Positions 1 through 9,408 of a stretch of DNA of 64,000 bases are shown in pieces. Numbering within the stretch: position 1 is the first letter of the stretch; each line of letters starts with the position of its first letter. The DNA lies in contig NZ_CP006568.1 in the NCBI RefSeq assembly GCF_000517405.1, positions 2,108,001 to 2,172,000 on the forward strand, written 5' to 3'. Under the pieces are notes generated by a model that was not told the DNA's origin, searched no databases, and saw nothing but the letters and a program-made list of their open reading frames with translations. Both the position numbers and the translations under genes were made by a program. This stretch comes from Candidatus Sodalis pierantonius str. SOPE. GTDB taxonomy: Bacteria; Pseudomonadota; Gammaproteobacteria; Enterobacterales; Enterobacteriaceae.

Positions 1-1004
1 GGTGGGCGAGAAACTCGTGCCAACAGTCAACCACTTTCTCCAGGTCCTGGCGGCTGACGTTGAGATGCGTCACCAGCCGGGTGAGGGTACCCGAGGCGAT
101 AATGATATCGTGGTCGCGCATCCAGGGCGTCAGTCTGGCCGATAAATCGGCGGACTGGCGGATAAACAGCATATTGGTCTGCGCGCCCGGCGCGACAATG
201 TCGACCCCCAGTTGCGCCAGTTGCTGCGCCAGCCAGCGGGCGTTATCGTGGTCCTCCTGCAGACGGGTCACATGATGCGCCAGCGCGTAGCGGGCGCAGG
301 CGGCCAGAATACCCGCCTGGCGCATGCCGCCGCCGCCCATCTTGCGCCAGCGTCTGGCGCGGGCGATGTAGTCTTCGCTGCCGCACAGAAGCGATCCCAC
401 CGGGGCGCCCAACCCTTTGGAGAGGCATATTGTCAGCGTGTCGTAATATTGGCTTATCTCGCTAAGGGCAATGCCCTGCGCTACCGCGGCGTTAAACACC
501 CGCGCGCCGTCGATGTGCAGGGCCAACCGCCGTTCGCGGGTCAACGCCCACGCCTGGCGCAGATAGTCCTGGGGGACCACCTTGCCGTTGTGGGTATTTT
601 CCAGGCTCAGGCCGGGTGCGGGCGAAATGAAAATCGTCCGGTTTAATGGCGGCGGCCACTTTGTCCAGCGGCAGTGTCGCGTCATCGGTAAAGTCCAGCG
701 GTTGCGGCTGGATACTGCCGAGCACCGCGGCGCCGCCCGCCTCGAACAGATAATTATGGGCTTTTTGCCCGACGATATACTCTTCGCCGCGCTGGCAATG
801 GGTCATCAGTGCCACCAGATTGGCCTGGGTGCCGCTGGGGAAAAACAGCGCGGCCTCTTTGGCGGCCAGCCGCGCGCCGTCGGCCTCGAGTGCCGCTACC
901 GTGGGATCGTCGCCATACACATCATCGCCGACTTCAGCGGCGGCCATTGCTTGACGCATTGCGTCGGTGGGCAAGGTCACGGTATCGCTGCGTAAATCAA
1001 TCAT
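1..1004 (-). pseudogene. ltaE: Low-specificity L-threonine aldolase, frameshifted; 3' end at window edge
   Basis: PLP enzyme that cleaves L-threonine and allo-threonine to glycine and acetaldehyde. The first reading frame starts MIDLRSDTVTLPT and matches LtaE up to HFARTR. At about position 613 one extra C in the coding strand shifts the frame. The next frame then continues with LtaE sequence, without a stop, to the window edge: it includes ENTHNGKVVP, the PLP-lysine region LSKGLGAPVGS, and a C-terminal stretch near TLTRLVTHLNVSRQDLEK. The gene is therefore almost full length (the family is about 333 residues) and carries one visible lesion. It lies 85 bp downstream of poxB on the same strand, as in E. 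coli. An 11-G run (1045-1055) sits in that gap. Its product would stop being LtaE-like after about 130 residues, so I call it a recent pseudogene. Confidence 0.9.
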
Positions 1005-1089
1005 GCTAATCCCATCCTAACGTATTGGACCGAAGGCCGCTCAAGGGGGGGGGGGCGGCACTGCGGCAAACGGCAATCCCGGCCGGCGC

Positions 1090-2799
1090 TTAACGCAGCC
1101 AGTTGGTTTTGGCGAGCGCCACAATCTCATCGCCACGGCCGTTGATGATGGCGCGCAGCATATACAGACTGAAGCCTTTGGCTTGTTCAAACTTAATTTG
1201 CGGCGGCATCGCCAGCTCTTCTTTGGCGGTGGCCACGTCCACCACCACCGGACCGTCATGGGCAAACGCCTCTGTCAGCGCGGCGGATTTTTCCACCCGA
1301 AGACCTTTGATGCCCGCGGCGCGGGCGATGGCGGCGAAGTCGGGGTTTTGCAGATCGGTGCCGTCGGTCAGATAGCCGCCAGCTTTCATTTCCATCGCAA
1401 CAAAACCCAGCACACTATTATTAAAGATAACGATTTTCACCGGCAATTTCATCTGCGCCAACGACAAAAAATCCCCCATCAGCATGGTAAAGCCGCCGTC
1501 GCCGCACAGCGCCACCACCTGCCGACCGGGACAGGTGGCCTGCGCGCCCAGCGCCTGCGGCAGGGCGTTGGCCATTGAGCCGTGATTGAACGATCCCAGC
1601 AGCCGGCGGCGGCCGTTCATCGTCAAATAGCGGGTTGCCCACACCGTCGGCGTTCCCACATCACAGGTAAAGACGGCGTCCTGGGCCGCCAGCCGGCTGA
1701 TTTCGTGCGCGACGTATTGCGGATGGATCGCTTTCTCCCCGCTGGGCTGGGCCAGCGCATCCAGATCGCGGCGGGTGTCGCGGTAGTGCGCCAGCGCCTT
1801 ATCGAGAAACGTCCGATCGGTTTTCTCGCGTAGCCGCGGCAACAGCACCGCCAGGGTGGACTTGATATCCCCCAGCAGCGCCATGTCCAGCTTACAATGG
1901 GCACCCAGGCTGCCCGGCGCGATATCGATCTGGATAATGCGGGCATCTTGAGGGTAAAAGGCGCGATACGGAAAGCGGGTTCCCAGTAGCACCAACGTAT
2001 CGGCATTCATCATCGCCTGATAACCGGACGAAAAACCGATAAGGCCGGTCATGCCCACATCATACGGATTGTCCCACTCAAGATGTTCCTTACCGCGCAG
2101 GGCATGCACCACAGGCGCTTTTAACTGCTGGGCCAGCGCCACGACCTCATCATGTGCGCCAGCGCAGCCGCTGCCGCACATCAGGGTGACATTTTCGGCC
2201 TCGTTGAGCAGGGCGGCAAGCTTCGAGAGTTCGTCCACCGGGGGCACCGCCAGCGGCGCGCGCGGGGAGTACCAGTCAGGCCGTTGCCCTTCCGGCGCCG
2301 GCTTGAGTGCGACATCGCCGGGTAGGACAATCACCGATACGCCCCGATCGATAATGGCTTTGCGCATGGCGATGCCCAGTATTTGCGGCAGTTGTTCCGG
2401 ATTGGACACCAATTCGCAGTAGTGGCTGCATTCCCGAAACAGCGACTCGGGATGCGTCTCCTGGAAATAGCCGCTGCCGATTTCACTGGAGGGAATATGG
2501 GCGGCGATAGCCAAAACCGGAACTTGGTTGCGGTGGCAGTCGAATAACCCATTGATAAGGTGCAGGTTACCGGGCCCGCAGGAGCCGGCGCACACCGCCA
2601 GCTCGCCGGTCACGTGCGCTTCGGCGCCGGCCGCAAACGCGGCGACCTCTTCATGACGCGTGCCCTGCCACGCTATCGTACCCATTCGGTTAAGGCTGTC
2701 GCTCAGACCATTGAGCGAATCGCCGGTGGCACCCCAAATCCGCTTCACCCCCGCCCATTCGAGGGTGTGGGCAATCATTGCCGCCACAGTGTATTTCAT
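1090..2799 (-). CDS. poxB: Pyruvate dehydrogenase (quinone), pyruvate oxidase
   Basis: Peripheral membrane flavoprotein that decarboxylates pyruvate to acetate and CO2 and passes electrons to ubiquinone; it uses TPP, Mg and FAD. The 569-residue product is close to the 572 of E. coli PoxB. Visible features are the N-terminal TPP domain with RHEEVAAFAAGAEA, the central FAD domain, the TPP/Mg motif GDGGFTMLMGDF followed by IIFNN-type sequence, and the C-terminal lipid-binding tail ending AKTNWLR. A loop before the final segment is about four residues shorter than in E. coli. I chose the ATG at 2799 (MKYTVAAMIAHTLEW) because it aligns with the family start and follows a strong GGAGG; a start 24 bp further upstream is open but unsupported. 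The gene looks intact, although hcr and hcp, its usual E. coli neighbours, are absent upstream. Confidence 0.95.
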   Translation of the reverse strand: MKYTVAAMIAHTLEWAGVKRIWGATGDSLNGLSDSLNRMGTIAWQGTRHEEVAAFAAGAEAHVTGELAVCAGSCGPGNLHLINGLFDCHRNQVPVLAIAAHIPSSEIGSGYFQETHPESLFRECSHYCELVSNPEQLPQILGIAMRKAIIDRGVSVIVLPGDVALKPAPEGQRPDWYSPRAPLAVPPVDELSKLAALLNEAENVTLMCGSGCAGAHDEVVALAQQLKAPVVHALRGKEHLEWDNPYDVGMTGLIGFSSGYQAMMNADTLVLLGTRFPYRAFYPQDARIIQIDIAPGSLGAHCKLDMALLGDIKSTLAVLLPRLREKTDRTFLDKALAHYRDTRRDLDALAQPSGEKAIHPQYVAHEISRLAAQDAVFTCDVGTPTVWATRYLTMNGRRRLLGSFNHGSMANALPQALGAQATCPGRQVVALCGDGGFTMLMGDFLSLAQMKLPVKIVIFNNSVLGFVAMEMKAGGYLTDGTDLQNPDFAAIARAAGIKGLRVEKSAALTEAFAHDGPVVVDVATAKEELAMPPQIKFEQAKGFSLYMLRAIINGRGDEIVALAKTNWLR

Positions 2800-2922
2800 G
2801 CCTACCTCCGTAGAGAATGTCACGGCAGCACCGTGCTGGGCGACCGTCTGGTTATAGGGTAGACCTTATCGACGGCATGGGGGTAAGCCAATATGACCGC
2901 GCGGCGTGGTGCCCGCGGCCGC

Positions 2923-3733
2923 TTAGCCGCCGGCGTGCACCGAAAACAGGGCGATGAGGACCGGCGCCAGCAGACTGAGCAAAAAGCCCTGTACGATCGC
3001 CGCGGGCACGATTTCCATCCCGCCGCTGCGCTGCAGCACCGGCAAGGTAAAATCCATCGAGGTGGCGTCGCACAATCCCAGCGCCGTATGGCGTCGGCGT
3101 CGTATCAGCAGCGGGATCAGTATAATCGCCAGCAGTTCACGCAGCAGGTCGTTGAAAAACGCCGCGCTGCCGATAACCGGCCCGAATGCATCGGTCATCA
3201 GAATACCCGATAGCGAATACCAGCCATAGGCGGCCGCGAGAGCCAGCCCGGTGGTCAACGGCAGCCCCAGCAGCATGGCGGCCAGGGCGCTTAGCGCGAC
3301 CACCAGCCACAGCAACAGGATCAGCAGCAGTTCGCTGGCCTGGGTCGCCAGGCTGAACCCGGACCAATGCGTGAGACCGAGCGCGAAGCCGGCGACCACC
3401 ACGACGCAAAGCTTGAGCGAGTCTAGAACCATGCGCCAGCGTGAGGGCGGCGGCGCGAGAGCGGTGGCGGCGGGCCAAGGCAGGAGTTTTTCCAGCACTG
3501 CCAGCGCCAGCGCATTCATCGCCAGAATACATAGGGCGCTGACGGCGATAATCACGCCGATCCGCAGCAGGTTGCTGGCGAGATTGGGTAAAAACGCCAG
3601 GCTGGTGCCCATCAAAAACAGGATAACGTACACCATGGCGCTTAAGGCTCGGTTCACGGCCTGTAGCCAGCGGACGGGGCAGCAGATAGCCGATAATCAG
3701 CGGGACGAGAATGAGCAACAGACTGGCATACAT
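2923..3733 (-). pseudogene. lysO: L-lysine exporter LysO (YbjE), frameshifted and internally deleted
   Basis: LysO is an inner-membrane exporter of L-lysine and its toxic analogue thialysine. The first frame reads MYASLLLILVPLIIGYLLP and matches the LysO N-terminus. Near 3665 the frame shifts, and the remainder (from NRALSAMVYVILFLMG) is in another frame and runs to the natural C-terminus, including GWYSLSGILMTDAFGPVIG and CDATSMDFTLPVLQRSGG. A second lesion is an in-frame deletion of roughly 25 residues after SELLLILLLWLV, where the family has the loop and next helix before the core domain. With both lesions the exporter is very unlikely to work. A product restarted at the internal ATG at 3657 (244 residues) would lack the first helix. 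Confidence 0.85.
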
Positions 3734-3953
3734 GAACAGACCACTTCCTTATGACGCCGCGAGGCGACGGACCGCCACACGCTAGCGAAAAGCGCCGGCG
3801 CTGTAAAGGGCAGCGCTGTGGAAAAAACACCTCACCCTCCACGGGGGCCATAAGGGGGCGGCGATGGCGCCGCGTCGGGGGGATTTATCGCATAATTAAA
3901 CTTGCGTCGTAAAAGAAAAGTGTTATAACTTGATAGTATGCAGGCGCAAGCGG

Positions 3954-3984
3954 CAAATAAAATGCCAGCGTTAGGCTGGCATTT
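3954..3984 (-). terminator. Rho-independent terminator of cspD
   Basis: A perfect 10-bp stem (AAATGCCAGC paired with GCTGGCATTT) with a 5-nt loop lies 35 bp beyond the cspD stop. Read on the minus strand it is followed by TTATTT. Confidence 0.8.
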
Positions 3985-4018
3985 CATGCGGTGACACCTT
4001 TAATTGTGAGGCGCGTTA

Positions 4019-4240
4019 TTAGGCAACAGTCTCGGCTTCAACAGGCACAATCAGGCTCGCATGGTTCCCTTTGGGCCCCTGATGAACCTCGAATCTGACG
4101 ACTTGCCCCGCTTTCAGCGTCCGGTAACCGTCCATCTGGATCGTTGAATAGTGCGCAAAGATATCCTCGCCGCCGTTTTCCGGGCAGATAAAACCAAAAC
4201 CTTTGGCGTTATTGAACCATTTAACTTTACCCGTCTCCAT
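4019..4240 (-). CDS. cspD: Cold-shock-like protein CspD, replication inhibitor
   Basis: A 73-residue single cold-shock domain protein. In E. coli, CspD is made in stationary phase and starvation, binds single-stranded DNA and blocks replication. The sequence starts METGKVKWFNNAKGFGFI and contains the nucleic-acid-binding motifs KGFGFI (RNP1) and DIFAHYST (RNP2-like), then a short acidic tail ending EAETVA. I start it at the ATG at 4240, which matches CspD; the open frame extends 25 codons upstream but that part is not CspD-like. It is divergent from clpS, as in E. coli, and has its own terminator. Confidence 0.95.
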   Translation of the reverse strand: METGKVKWFNNAKGFGFICPENGGEDIFAHYSTIQMDGYRTLKAGQVVRFEVHQGPKGNHASLIVPVEAETVA

Positions 4241-4557
4241 ATTTCTACATCCCTCGCAACCGAAGCTTTTATGTGATGAGGATAGTTGACGTCGTAAGCG
4301 GCTGATTACCCGCATCCGCTTATGCCTCTACACTCTAGAGGATAGCGATAAGAGATCAAGCGAAGGCTAAAGAGTTGGCTGACGACATTATCAAACTTTG
4401 AAGCAGTTAACGCTTTAACCCGTTTTTTCCGGACGGTTGCCGGCACACCCAAACAAAATTCTGACGCCGCCGGCGGCTATTTTGATTATCCAATGGTAAG
4501 ATGAAAGAAAGGGGCTGCTCTAGCGCAGCGGTGATGATTTAGCGTTGGAACAACACG
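4241..4557. promoter_or_regulatory. Divergent control region between cspD and clpS
   Basis: A 317-bp non-coding gap between two divergent starts, so it should hold both promoters. It is A+T richer than the flanking genes, especially near 4380-4410 and 4480-4515. I could not place -35/-10 pairs with confidence. No ORF with a recognisable product lies here. Confidence 0.5.
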
Positions 4558-4878
4558 ATGGGTAAGACAAGCGACAGGCTGGATGAGCGCCATCTAGCTG
4601 AAGAACAGGTGAAAGATGCGGTACAACCCCCGTCTATGTATAAAGTCATACTTATCAATGACGACTATACTCCAATGGAATTTGTTATTGACGTATTGCA
4701 AAAGTTCTTTTCTTATGATGTTGAACGTGCAACGCAACTGATGCTTAGGGTGCATTATCAGGGAAAGGCCGTTTGCGGTATCTATACCGCTGAGGTCGCG
4801 GAAACCAAGGCGGTTCACGTCAACCGCTACGCCCGGGAAAACGAGCATCCGTTGCTTTGTACGCTGGAAAAAGCCTGA
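4558..4878 (+). CDS. clpS: ATP-dependent Clp protease adaptor ClpS
   Basis: A 106-residue adaptor that delivers N-degron substrates to ClpAP and modulates ClpA choice of substrates. It has the usual flexible N-terminal tail followed by the compact domain: MYKVILINDDYTPMEFV carries the NDDYTPMEFV signature that forms the N-degron pocket, and YTAEVAETKAVHVN is the conserved later segment. The length equals that of E. coli ClpS. clpA starts 27 bp downstream of its stop, so the two are probably one transcript. Confidence 0.97.
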   Translation: MGKTSDRLDERHLAEEQVKDAVQPPSMYKVILINDDYTPMEFVIDVLQKFFSYDVERATQLMLRVHYQGKAVCGIYTAEVAETKAVHVNRYARENEHPLLCTLEKA

Positions 4879-4905
4879 AAGGGCAATCTATTTGGGGAGG
4901 TGCCA

Positions 4906-7182
4906 ATGCTCAATCAAGAACTGGAACTCAGTTTAAACATGGCTTTCGCCAGAGCGCGTGAGCACCGGCATGAATTTATGACCGTGGAACATTTGCTGCT
5001 TGCCCTGCTCAGCAACCCTGCGGCGCGTGAAGCGCTGGAGGCGTGCACGGTCGATCTGGTGGCCCTGCGCCAGGAATTGGAAGCCTTTATCGAACAAACC
5101 ACACCGACCTTACCCGCAAGTGATGAAGAGCGCGAAACGCAGCCCACACTCAGTTTTCAGCGCGTACTGCAGCGCGCGGTCTTCCACGTCCAGTCGTCCG
5201 GGCGTAGCGAAGTGTCCGGCACCAACGTGCTGGTGGCGATTTTCAGCGAGCAGGAATCCCAGGCGGCCTATTTGCTGCGCAAGCATGACGTCAGCCGGTT
5301 GGATGTGGTGAATTTTATCTCCCACGGTACGCGTAAAAAAGATGAGACGCAGGCACCCGGGCCTGAAACGCCGGTCAACGAAGAGCAGTCAGGCGGGGAG
5401 GAGCGTATGGAAAACTTCACCACCAACCTTAATCAACTGGCGCGCGTCGGCGGCATCGACCCGCTGATTGGCCGCGATCGTGAGCTGGAACGCGCCATTC
5501 AGGTCCTGTGCCGCCGTCGGAAAAACAACCCGCTGCTGGTAGGCGAATCCGGGGTGGGTAAAACCGCCATCGCGGAAGGGCTGGCCTGGCGGATCGTGCG
5601 CGGCGAAGTGCCCGAGGTGATCGCCGATTGCACCATTTACTCCCTGGATATCGGTTCGCTGCTGGCCGGCACCAAGTACCGCGGCGATTTCGAGAAACGG
5701 TTCAAGGCGCTGCTCAAACAGCTTGAGCAGGACCAGAACAGCATTCTGTTTATCGATGAAATCCACACTATCATCGGCGCCGGCGCGGCTTCGGGGGGGC
5801 AAGTGGATGCCGCCAACCTGATTAAACCGTTGCTCTCCAGCGGCAAAATCCGCGTGATGGGCTCCACCACCTACCAGAAATTCAGCAATATTTTTGAAAA
5901 AGATCGCGCCCTGGCGCGTCGTTTCCAGAAAATAGACATTACGGAACCGACGGTGGAGGAAACGGTGCAGATCCTGACCGGGCTGAAAACCAAATATGAA
6001 GCCCACCACGACGTGCGCTATACTGCCAAGGCGGTGAGGGCAGCGGTGGAGCTGGCGGTGAAATACATTAACGACCGCCATCTGCCGGACAAAGCTATCG
6101 ATGTCATTGATGAGGCGGGCGCGCGTAGTCGACTGATGCCTGTCAGCAAGCGTAAAAAGACCGTCAACGTGGCGGATATCGAGTCGGTAGTGGCGCGTAT
6201 CGCCCGTATTCCGGAGAAAACGGTTTCAGCGAGCGACCGCGACGTGCTGAAAAATCTGGGTGACCGGCTGAAGATGCTGGTTTTTGGTCAGGACAAAGCC
6301 ATCGAGGTGCTGACCGAGGCGATCAAAATGAGCCGCGCCGGGCTGGGGCAGGAGCATAAACCGGTGGGATCTTTCCTGTTTGCCGGTTCCACGGGCGTCG
6401 GTAAAACCGAGGTGACGGTGCAGTTAGCCAAAGCGCTGGATATTGAGCTGCTGCGCTTCGACATGTCTGAATATATGGAGCGACACACCGTCAGCCGCCT
6501 GATTGGCGCGCCTCCCGGCTATGTCGGCTACGATCAGGGCGGCCTGTTGACCGATGCTGTATTGAAGCATCCCCATTCCGTGCTGCTGCTTGATGAAATC
6601 GAGAAGGCCCATCCGGACGTTTTCAATCTGCTGTTGCAGGTGATGGACAACGGTACGCTGACCGACAATAACGGCCGCAAGGCGGATTTCCGTAATGTGA
6701 TACTGGTGATGACCACCAACGCCGGCGTGCAGGAAACCCAGCGCCAGTCGATAGGGCTGATTCAGCAGGATAACAGCACGGACGCCATGTCGGAGATAAA
6801 GAAGGTGTTTACGCCGGAATTCCGCAACCGTCTTGATAATGTGATTTGGTTTAACCATCTCTCTACCGAGGTTATCCAGCAGGTGGTCGACAAATTTATC
6901 GTCGAGCTCCAGGCGCAGCTGGATGCCAAGGGCGTTTCGCTGGAAGTCAGCGACGACGCGCGCAACTGGCTCAGCGACAAAGGCTACGACAAAGCCATGG
7001 GCGCCCGTCCGATGGCACGCGTCATGCAGGAGAATCTGAAAAAACCGTTGGCCAACGAGCTGTTGTTCGGTTCGCTGGTGGATGGCGGTTCAGTGCGGGT
7101 GGAACTGGACAAAGAGAGTCAAACGCTCAAATACCAGTTCTTCAGCGCGCAAAAACGTAAGGCCGAAGGGGCGGTGCACTAA
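4906..7182 (+). CDS. clpA: ATP-dependent Clp protease ATP-binding subunit ClpA
   Basis: AAA+ unfoldase that feeds proteins into ClpP. The 758-residue product (the same length as in E. coli) has the N-terminal Clp repeat domain, a first AAA module with GESGVGKT near residue 213 and FIDEIHTIIGAG, and a second module with Walker A near residue 494 and LLLDEIEKAHPDV. The second Walker A reads GSTGVGKT, where E. coli has GPTGVGKT; the consensus is still satisfied. The ATG at 4906 follows GGGGAGG at a good distance, so I prefer it to the in-frame GTG at 4900. A strong terminator follows. The gene looks intact and is co-transcribed with clpS. Confidence 0.97.
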   Translation: MLNQELELSLNMAFARAREHRHEFMTVEHLLLALLSNPAAREALEACTVDLVALRQELEAFIEQTTPTLPASDEERETQPTLSFQRVLQRAVFHVQSSGRSEVSGTNVLVAIFSEQESQAAYLLRKHDVSRLDVVNFISHGTRKKDETQAPGPETPVNEEQSGGEERMENFTTNLNQLARVGGIDPLIGRDRELERAIQVLCRRRKNNPLLVGESGVGKTAIAEGLAWRIVRGEVPEVIADCTIYSLDIGSLLAGTKYRGDFEKRFKALLKQLEQDQNSILFIDEIHTIIGAGAASGGQVDAANLIKPLLSSGKIRVMGSTTYQKFSNIFEKDRALARRFQKIDITEPTVEETVQILTGLKTKYEAHHDVRYTAKAVRAAVELAVKYINDRHLPDKAIDVIDEAGARSRLMPVSKRKKTVNVADIESVVARIARIPEKTVSASDRDVLKNLGDRLKMLVFGQDKAIEVLTEAIKMSRAGLGQEHKPVGSFLFAGSTGVGKTEVTVQLAKALDIELLRFDMSEYMERHTVSRLIGAPPGYVGYDQGGLLTDAVLKHPHSVLLLDEIEKAHPDVFNLLLQVMDNGTLTDNNGRKADFRNVILVMTTNAGVQETQRQSIGLIQQDNSTDAMSEIKKVFTPEFRNRLDNVIWFNHLSTEVIQQVVDKFIVELQAQLDAKGVSLEVSDDARNWLSDKGYDKAMGARPMARVMQENLKKPLANELLFGSLVDGGSVRVELDKESQTLKYQFFSAQKRKAEGAVH

Positions 7183-7211
7183 CTCCCGACGGTTGAGCCG
7201 GAGCAACGCAG

Positions 7212-7240
7212 GGCGATACCTCAGGGTATCGCCTTTTTTT
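7212..7240 (+). terminator. Rho-independent terminator of clpSA
   Basis: A 9-bp stem (GGCGATACC paired with GGTATCGCC) with a short loop, followed by a run of seven T, 30 bp after the clpA stop. Confidence 0.92.
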
Positions 7241-7755
7241 ATGCCAGCGCCGGGGCCTTGGCGATGTCCTGTCGGCGGCTTTCGCCTTGCTGCGCCGCTG
7301 GTATCGCGTTGCCGCAGCGTCGATACCCCGGACGGCATCGCCGGTTTCATCATTGCCGCACCGAGGTTTGCTGCATTGTTGCGCCGCCAGCGCCAGCGCG
7401 CAATCTGCTGCGCGTTGGCTGTGACAATGCGGTGGCGGTATAGGGCGCGATGCATAAGGGGATGCAGAAAGATTCCGGGGGCGAACGAAACAGCAGCTCA
7501 AGCGGAATACCGGCTCGGCGGCGAAGGACGGGCGGGTAAGCCGTGCGTCAGGGGGAAAGCGGGGCGGCACAACGCCCTCAAGCCGGAGAGGGGCGATAGC
7601 CCGGATAGCGCAGCCGGATAGCCGGTGCTGGGGTCATCGCCTTCTTCAGCCGTTATGGCGGGTAGAAATACTCACCGGCGTCGCGGCAGGGGGAATTATC
7701 GCGCATCATGCCGAGGATAATCGTCACCGGAACCGGCCGGGCAACGCGCTCAGAT
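7241..7755. other. Non-coding stretch between clpA and the IS256 element
   Basis: About 515 bp of GC-rich sequence in which I recognise no gene. Short open frames on both strands match nothing I know. In E. coli a serine tRNA gene (serW) lies in this interval; I looked for a tRNA-Ser acceptor/T-arm pattern and saw none. It may be an old eroded spacer. Confidence 0.5.
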
Positions 7756-7763
7756 AATCTTAG

Positions 7764-9078
7764 GACCCTGTACACGATTCTGTGTAAATGCCTTTTCTCA
7801 GAAGTGACCGTCCAGGCGGTCACCGAACTCGATAATAAAGCGGCTCATTGCCATGCGCCAGTCCCTCAAAGGCATTGTCCATTTCTGTGAGGCCGCCTGT
7901 ATCGCCAGCCACACCACCTTTTTCACTGCGTCGTCGGTCGGGAACACCTTGCGCTTTTTGATGGCATGCCGGATCACGCTGTTTAACGACTCGATGGCGT
8001 TGGTCGTGTAGATCACCTTACGGATGTCCGTTGGGTAGGCAAAGAACGTGGCCAGATTGGCCCAGTTTGCCTGCCAGCTTCGACTTATTTGCGGGTAGCG
8101 GATGCCCCAGGCATTGGAGAACGCTTCCAGCGCCTGCACGCCGGCTTCTTCCGTAGGGGCCTGATAGATAAGCTTTCAGGTCGCGGGTGACGGCCTTGTA
8201 GTCCTTCCAGGAGACGAACCGCAGGCTGTTGCGCACCATATGCACGATACACAGCTGGAGCCGCGCCTCCGGATACACCGCGTTAATAGCGTCAGGGAAA
8301 CCTTTCAGCTCGTCTACGCAGGCGATAAGGATATCGTTCAGGCCGCGGTTTTTCAGCTCTGTCAGCACGTTCAGCCAGAACTTTGCGCCTTCATTTTCGG
8401 CCAGCCACATACCTAGCAACTCTTTCTGGCCTTCGATGTTGATGCCCAGCACCAGGAACACAGATTTGTTGATGATGCGGCTGTCCTGCCGGACTTTTAG
8501 AACGATACAGTCAAGATAAACAATGGGATAGACTGCATCCAGAGGCCGGTTTTGCCATTCGACAACCTGCTCCATGACCGCATCGGTGACCTTTGAGACC
8601 AGCGCCGGCGAGACATCGGCGTCATACAGCTCTTTGAACGCGGCGGCGATCTCGCGGGTGGTCATCCCTTTGGCATACAACGATAAAATCTGGTTATCCA
8701 TCCCGGTAATCCGGGTCTGGTTCTTCTTCACCAGTTGCGGTTCAAAGGAACCGTCACGATCGCGCGGAGTACGCAGCGCCAGCGGGCCATCGCCAGTGGT
8801 AACGGTTTTTGTGGAATAGCCGTTGCGGGCGTTGGTCCCCGGTTTAGGCTGATTTTTATCGTAGCCGAGGTGATGGGTCATTTCGGCATTGAGAGCTGCT
8901 TCGACGCTAATTTTTTCAGCAGCCGATCGAAGTGACTGAGATCTTCAGGGGTTTTGAGATTTTTGGCCAGTTCGTTAGCCAGAGCCTGCAACTGTTTTTC
9001 GTCCATAAATTAACCTGTTTTTGATGTTGGATTGAACATATCAAAATCAGGCAAATACACAAATTTCTAAACAGGCTC
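7764..9078 (-). mobile_element. IS256-family insertion sequence, copy A
   Basis: A 1315-bp element with imperfect terminal inverted repeats (GAGCCTGTTTAG... at the transposase-start end and GACCCTGTACAC... at the other). It is flanked by a perfect 8-bp target duplication AATCTTAG at 7756-7763 and 9079-9086. The right-hand duplication includes the stop codon of infA, so infA is left whole. The clean duplication shows a simple insertion with no later rearrangement. Two other copies are at about 31.3 and 44.6 kb. Confidence 0.96.
7798..9006 (-). pseudogene. IS256-family transposase, two frameshifts
   Basis: Mutator-type DDE transposase, the same protein as the intact 402-residue copy at 31354-32562. 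It starts MDEKQLQALANELAKNLKTPED. A one-base loss in the A-run near 8910 shifts the frame after about 30 codons, and an extra A near 8170 shifts it again before the C-terminal third. The frame from MTHHLGYDKNQPKPG at 8881 stays open until the second lesion. No complete transposase can be made, so this copy could only move with help from another. Confidence 0.93.
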
Positions 9079-9082
9079 AATC

Positions 9083-9301
9083 TTAGCGGCTGCGGAAGAC
9101 AATGCGGCCTTTGCTCAGATCGTACGGGGTCAGCTCAACGGTGACCTTGTCGCCCGTCAGGATACGGATGTAGTTCTTGCGCATTTTACCGGAGATATGT
9201 GCGGTCACCACATGTCCGTTTTCCAATTCCACGCGGAACATGGTGTTAGGCAGCGTGTCCAGTACGGTGCCTTGCATTTCAATATTGTCTTCTTTGGCCA
9301 T
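9083..9301 (-). CDS. infA: Translation initiation factor IF-1
   Basis: A 72-residue S1-like OB-fold protein that binds the ribosomal A site during initiation. The sequence MAKEDNIEMQGTVLDTLPN to KGRIVFRSR is essentially that of E. coli IF-1. The stop codon lies inside the 8-bp target duplication of IS256 copy A, so the element abuts the gene without altering the protein; the original 3' flank was replaced by IS sequence. This essential gene appears intact. Confidence 0.98.
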   Translation of the reverse strand: MAKEDNIEMQGTVLDTLPNTMFRVELENGHVVTAHISGKMRKNYIRILTGDKVTVELTPYDLSKGRIVFRSR

Positions 9302-9377
9302 CGAATCCTCTAGGTGTGAATACCATAGTTTTTAACCGGCAAGATAATGCCGAAAAACCCTCATTATGTAAAGAAAT

Positions 9378-9408
9378 GATGAAGAAAGCCGCATCATCTG
9401 CGGCTTTC
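9378..9408 (-). terminator. Terminator overlapping the aat stop codon
   Basis: A perfect 10-bp stem (GAAAGCCGCA paired with TGCGGCTTTC, loop 5 nt) overlaps the last codons of aat. On the minus strand it is followed by a short T-rich stretch. Likely terminator or 3' stabiliser. Confidence 0.7.
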
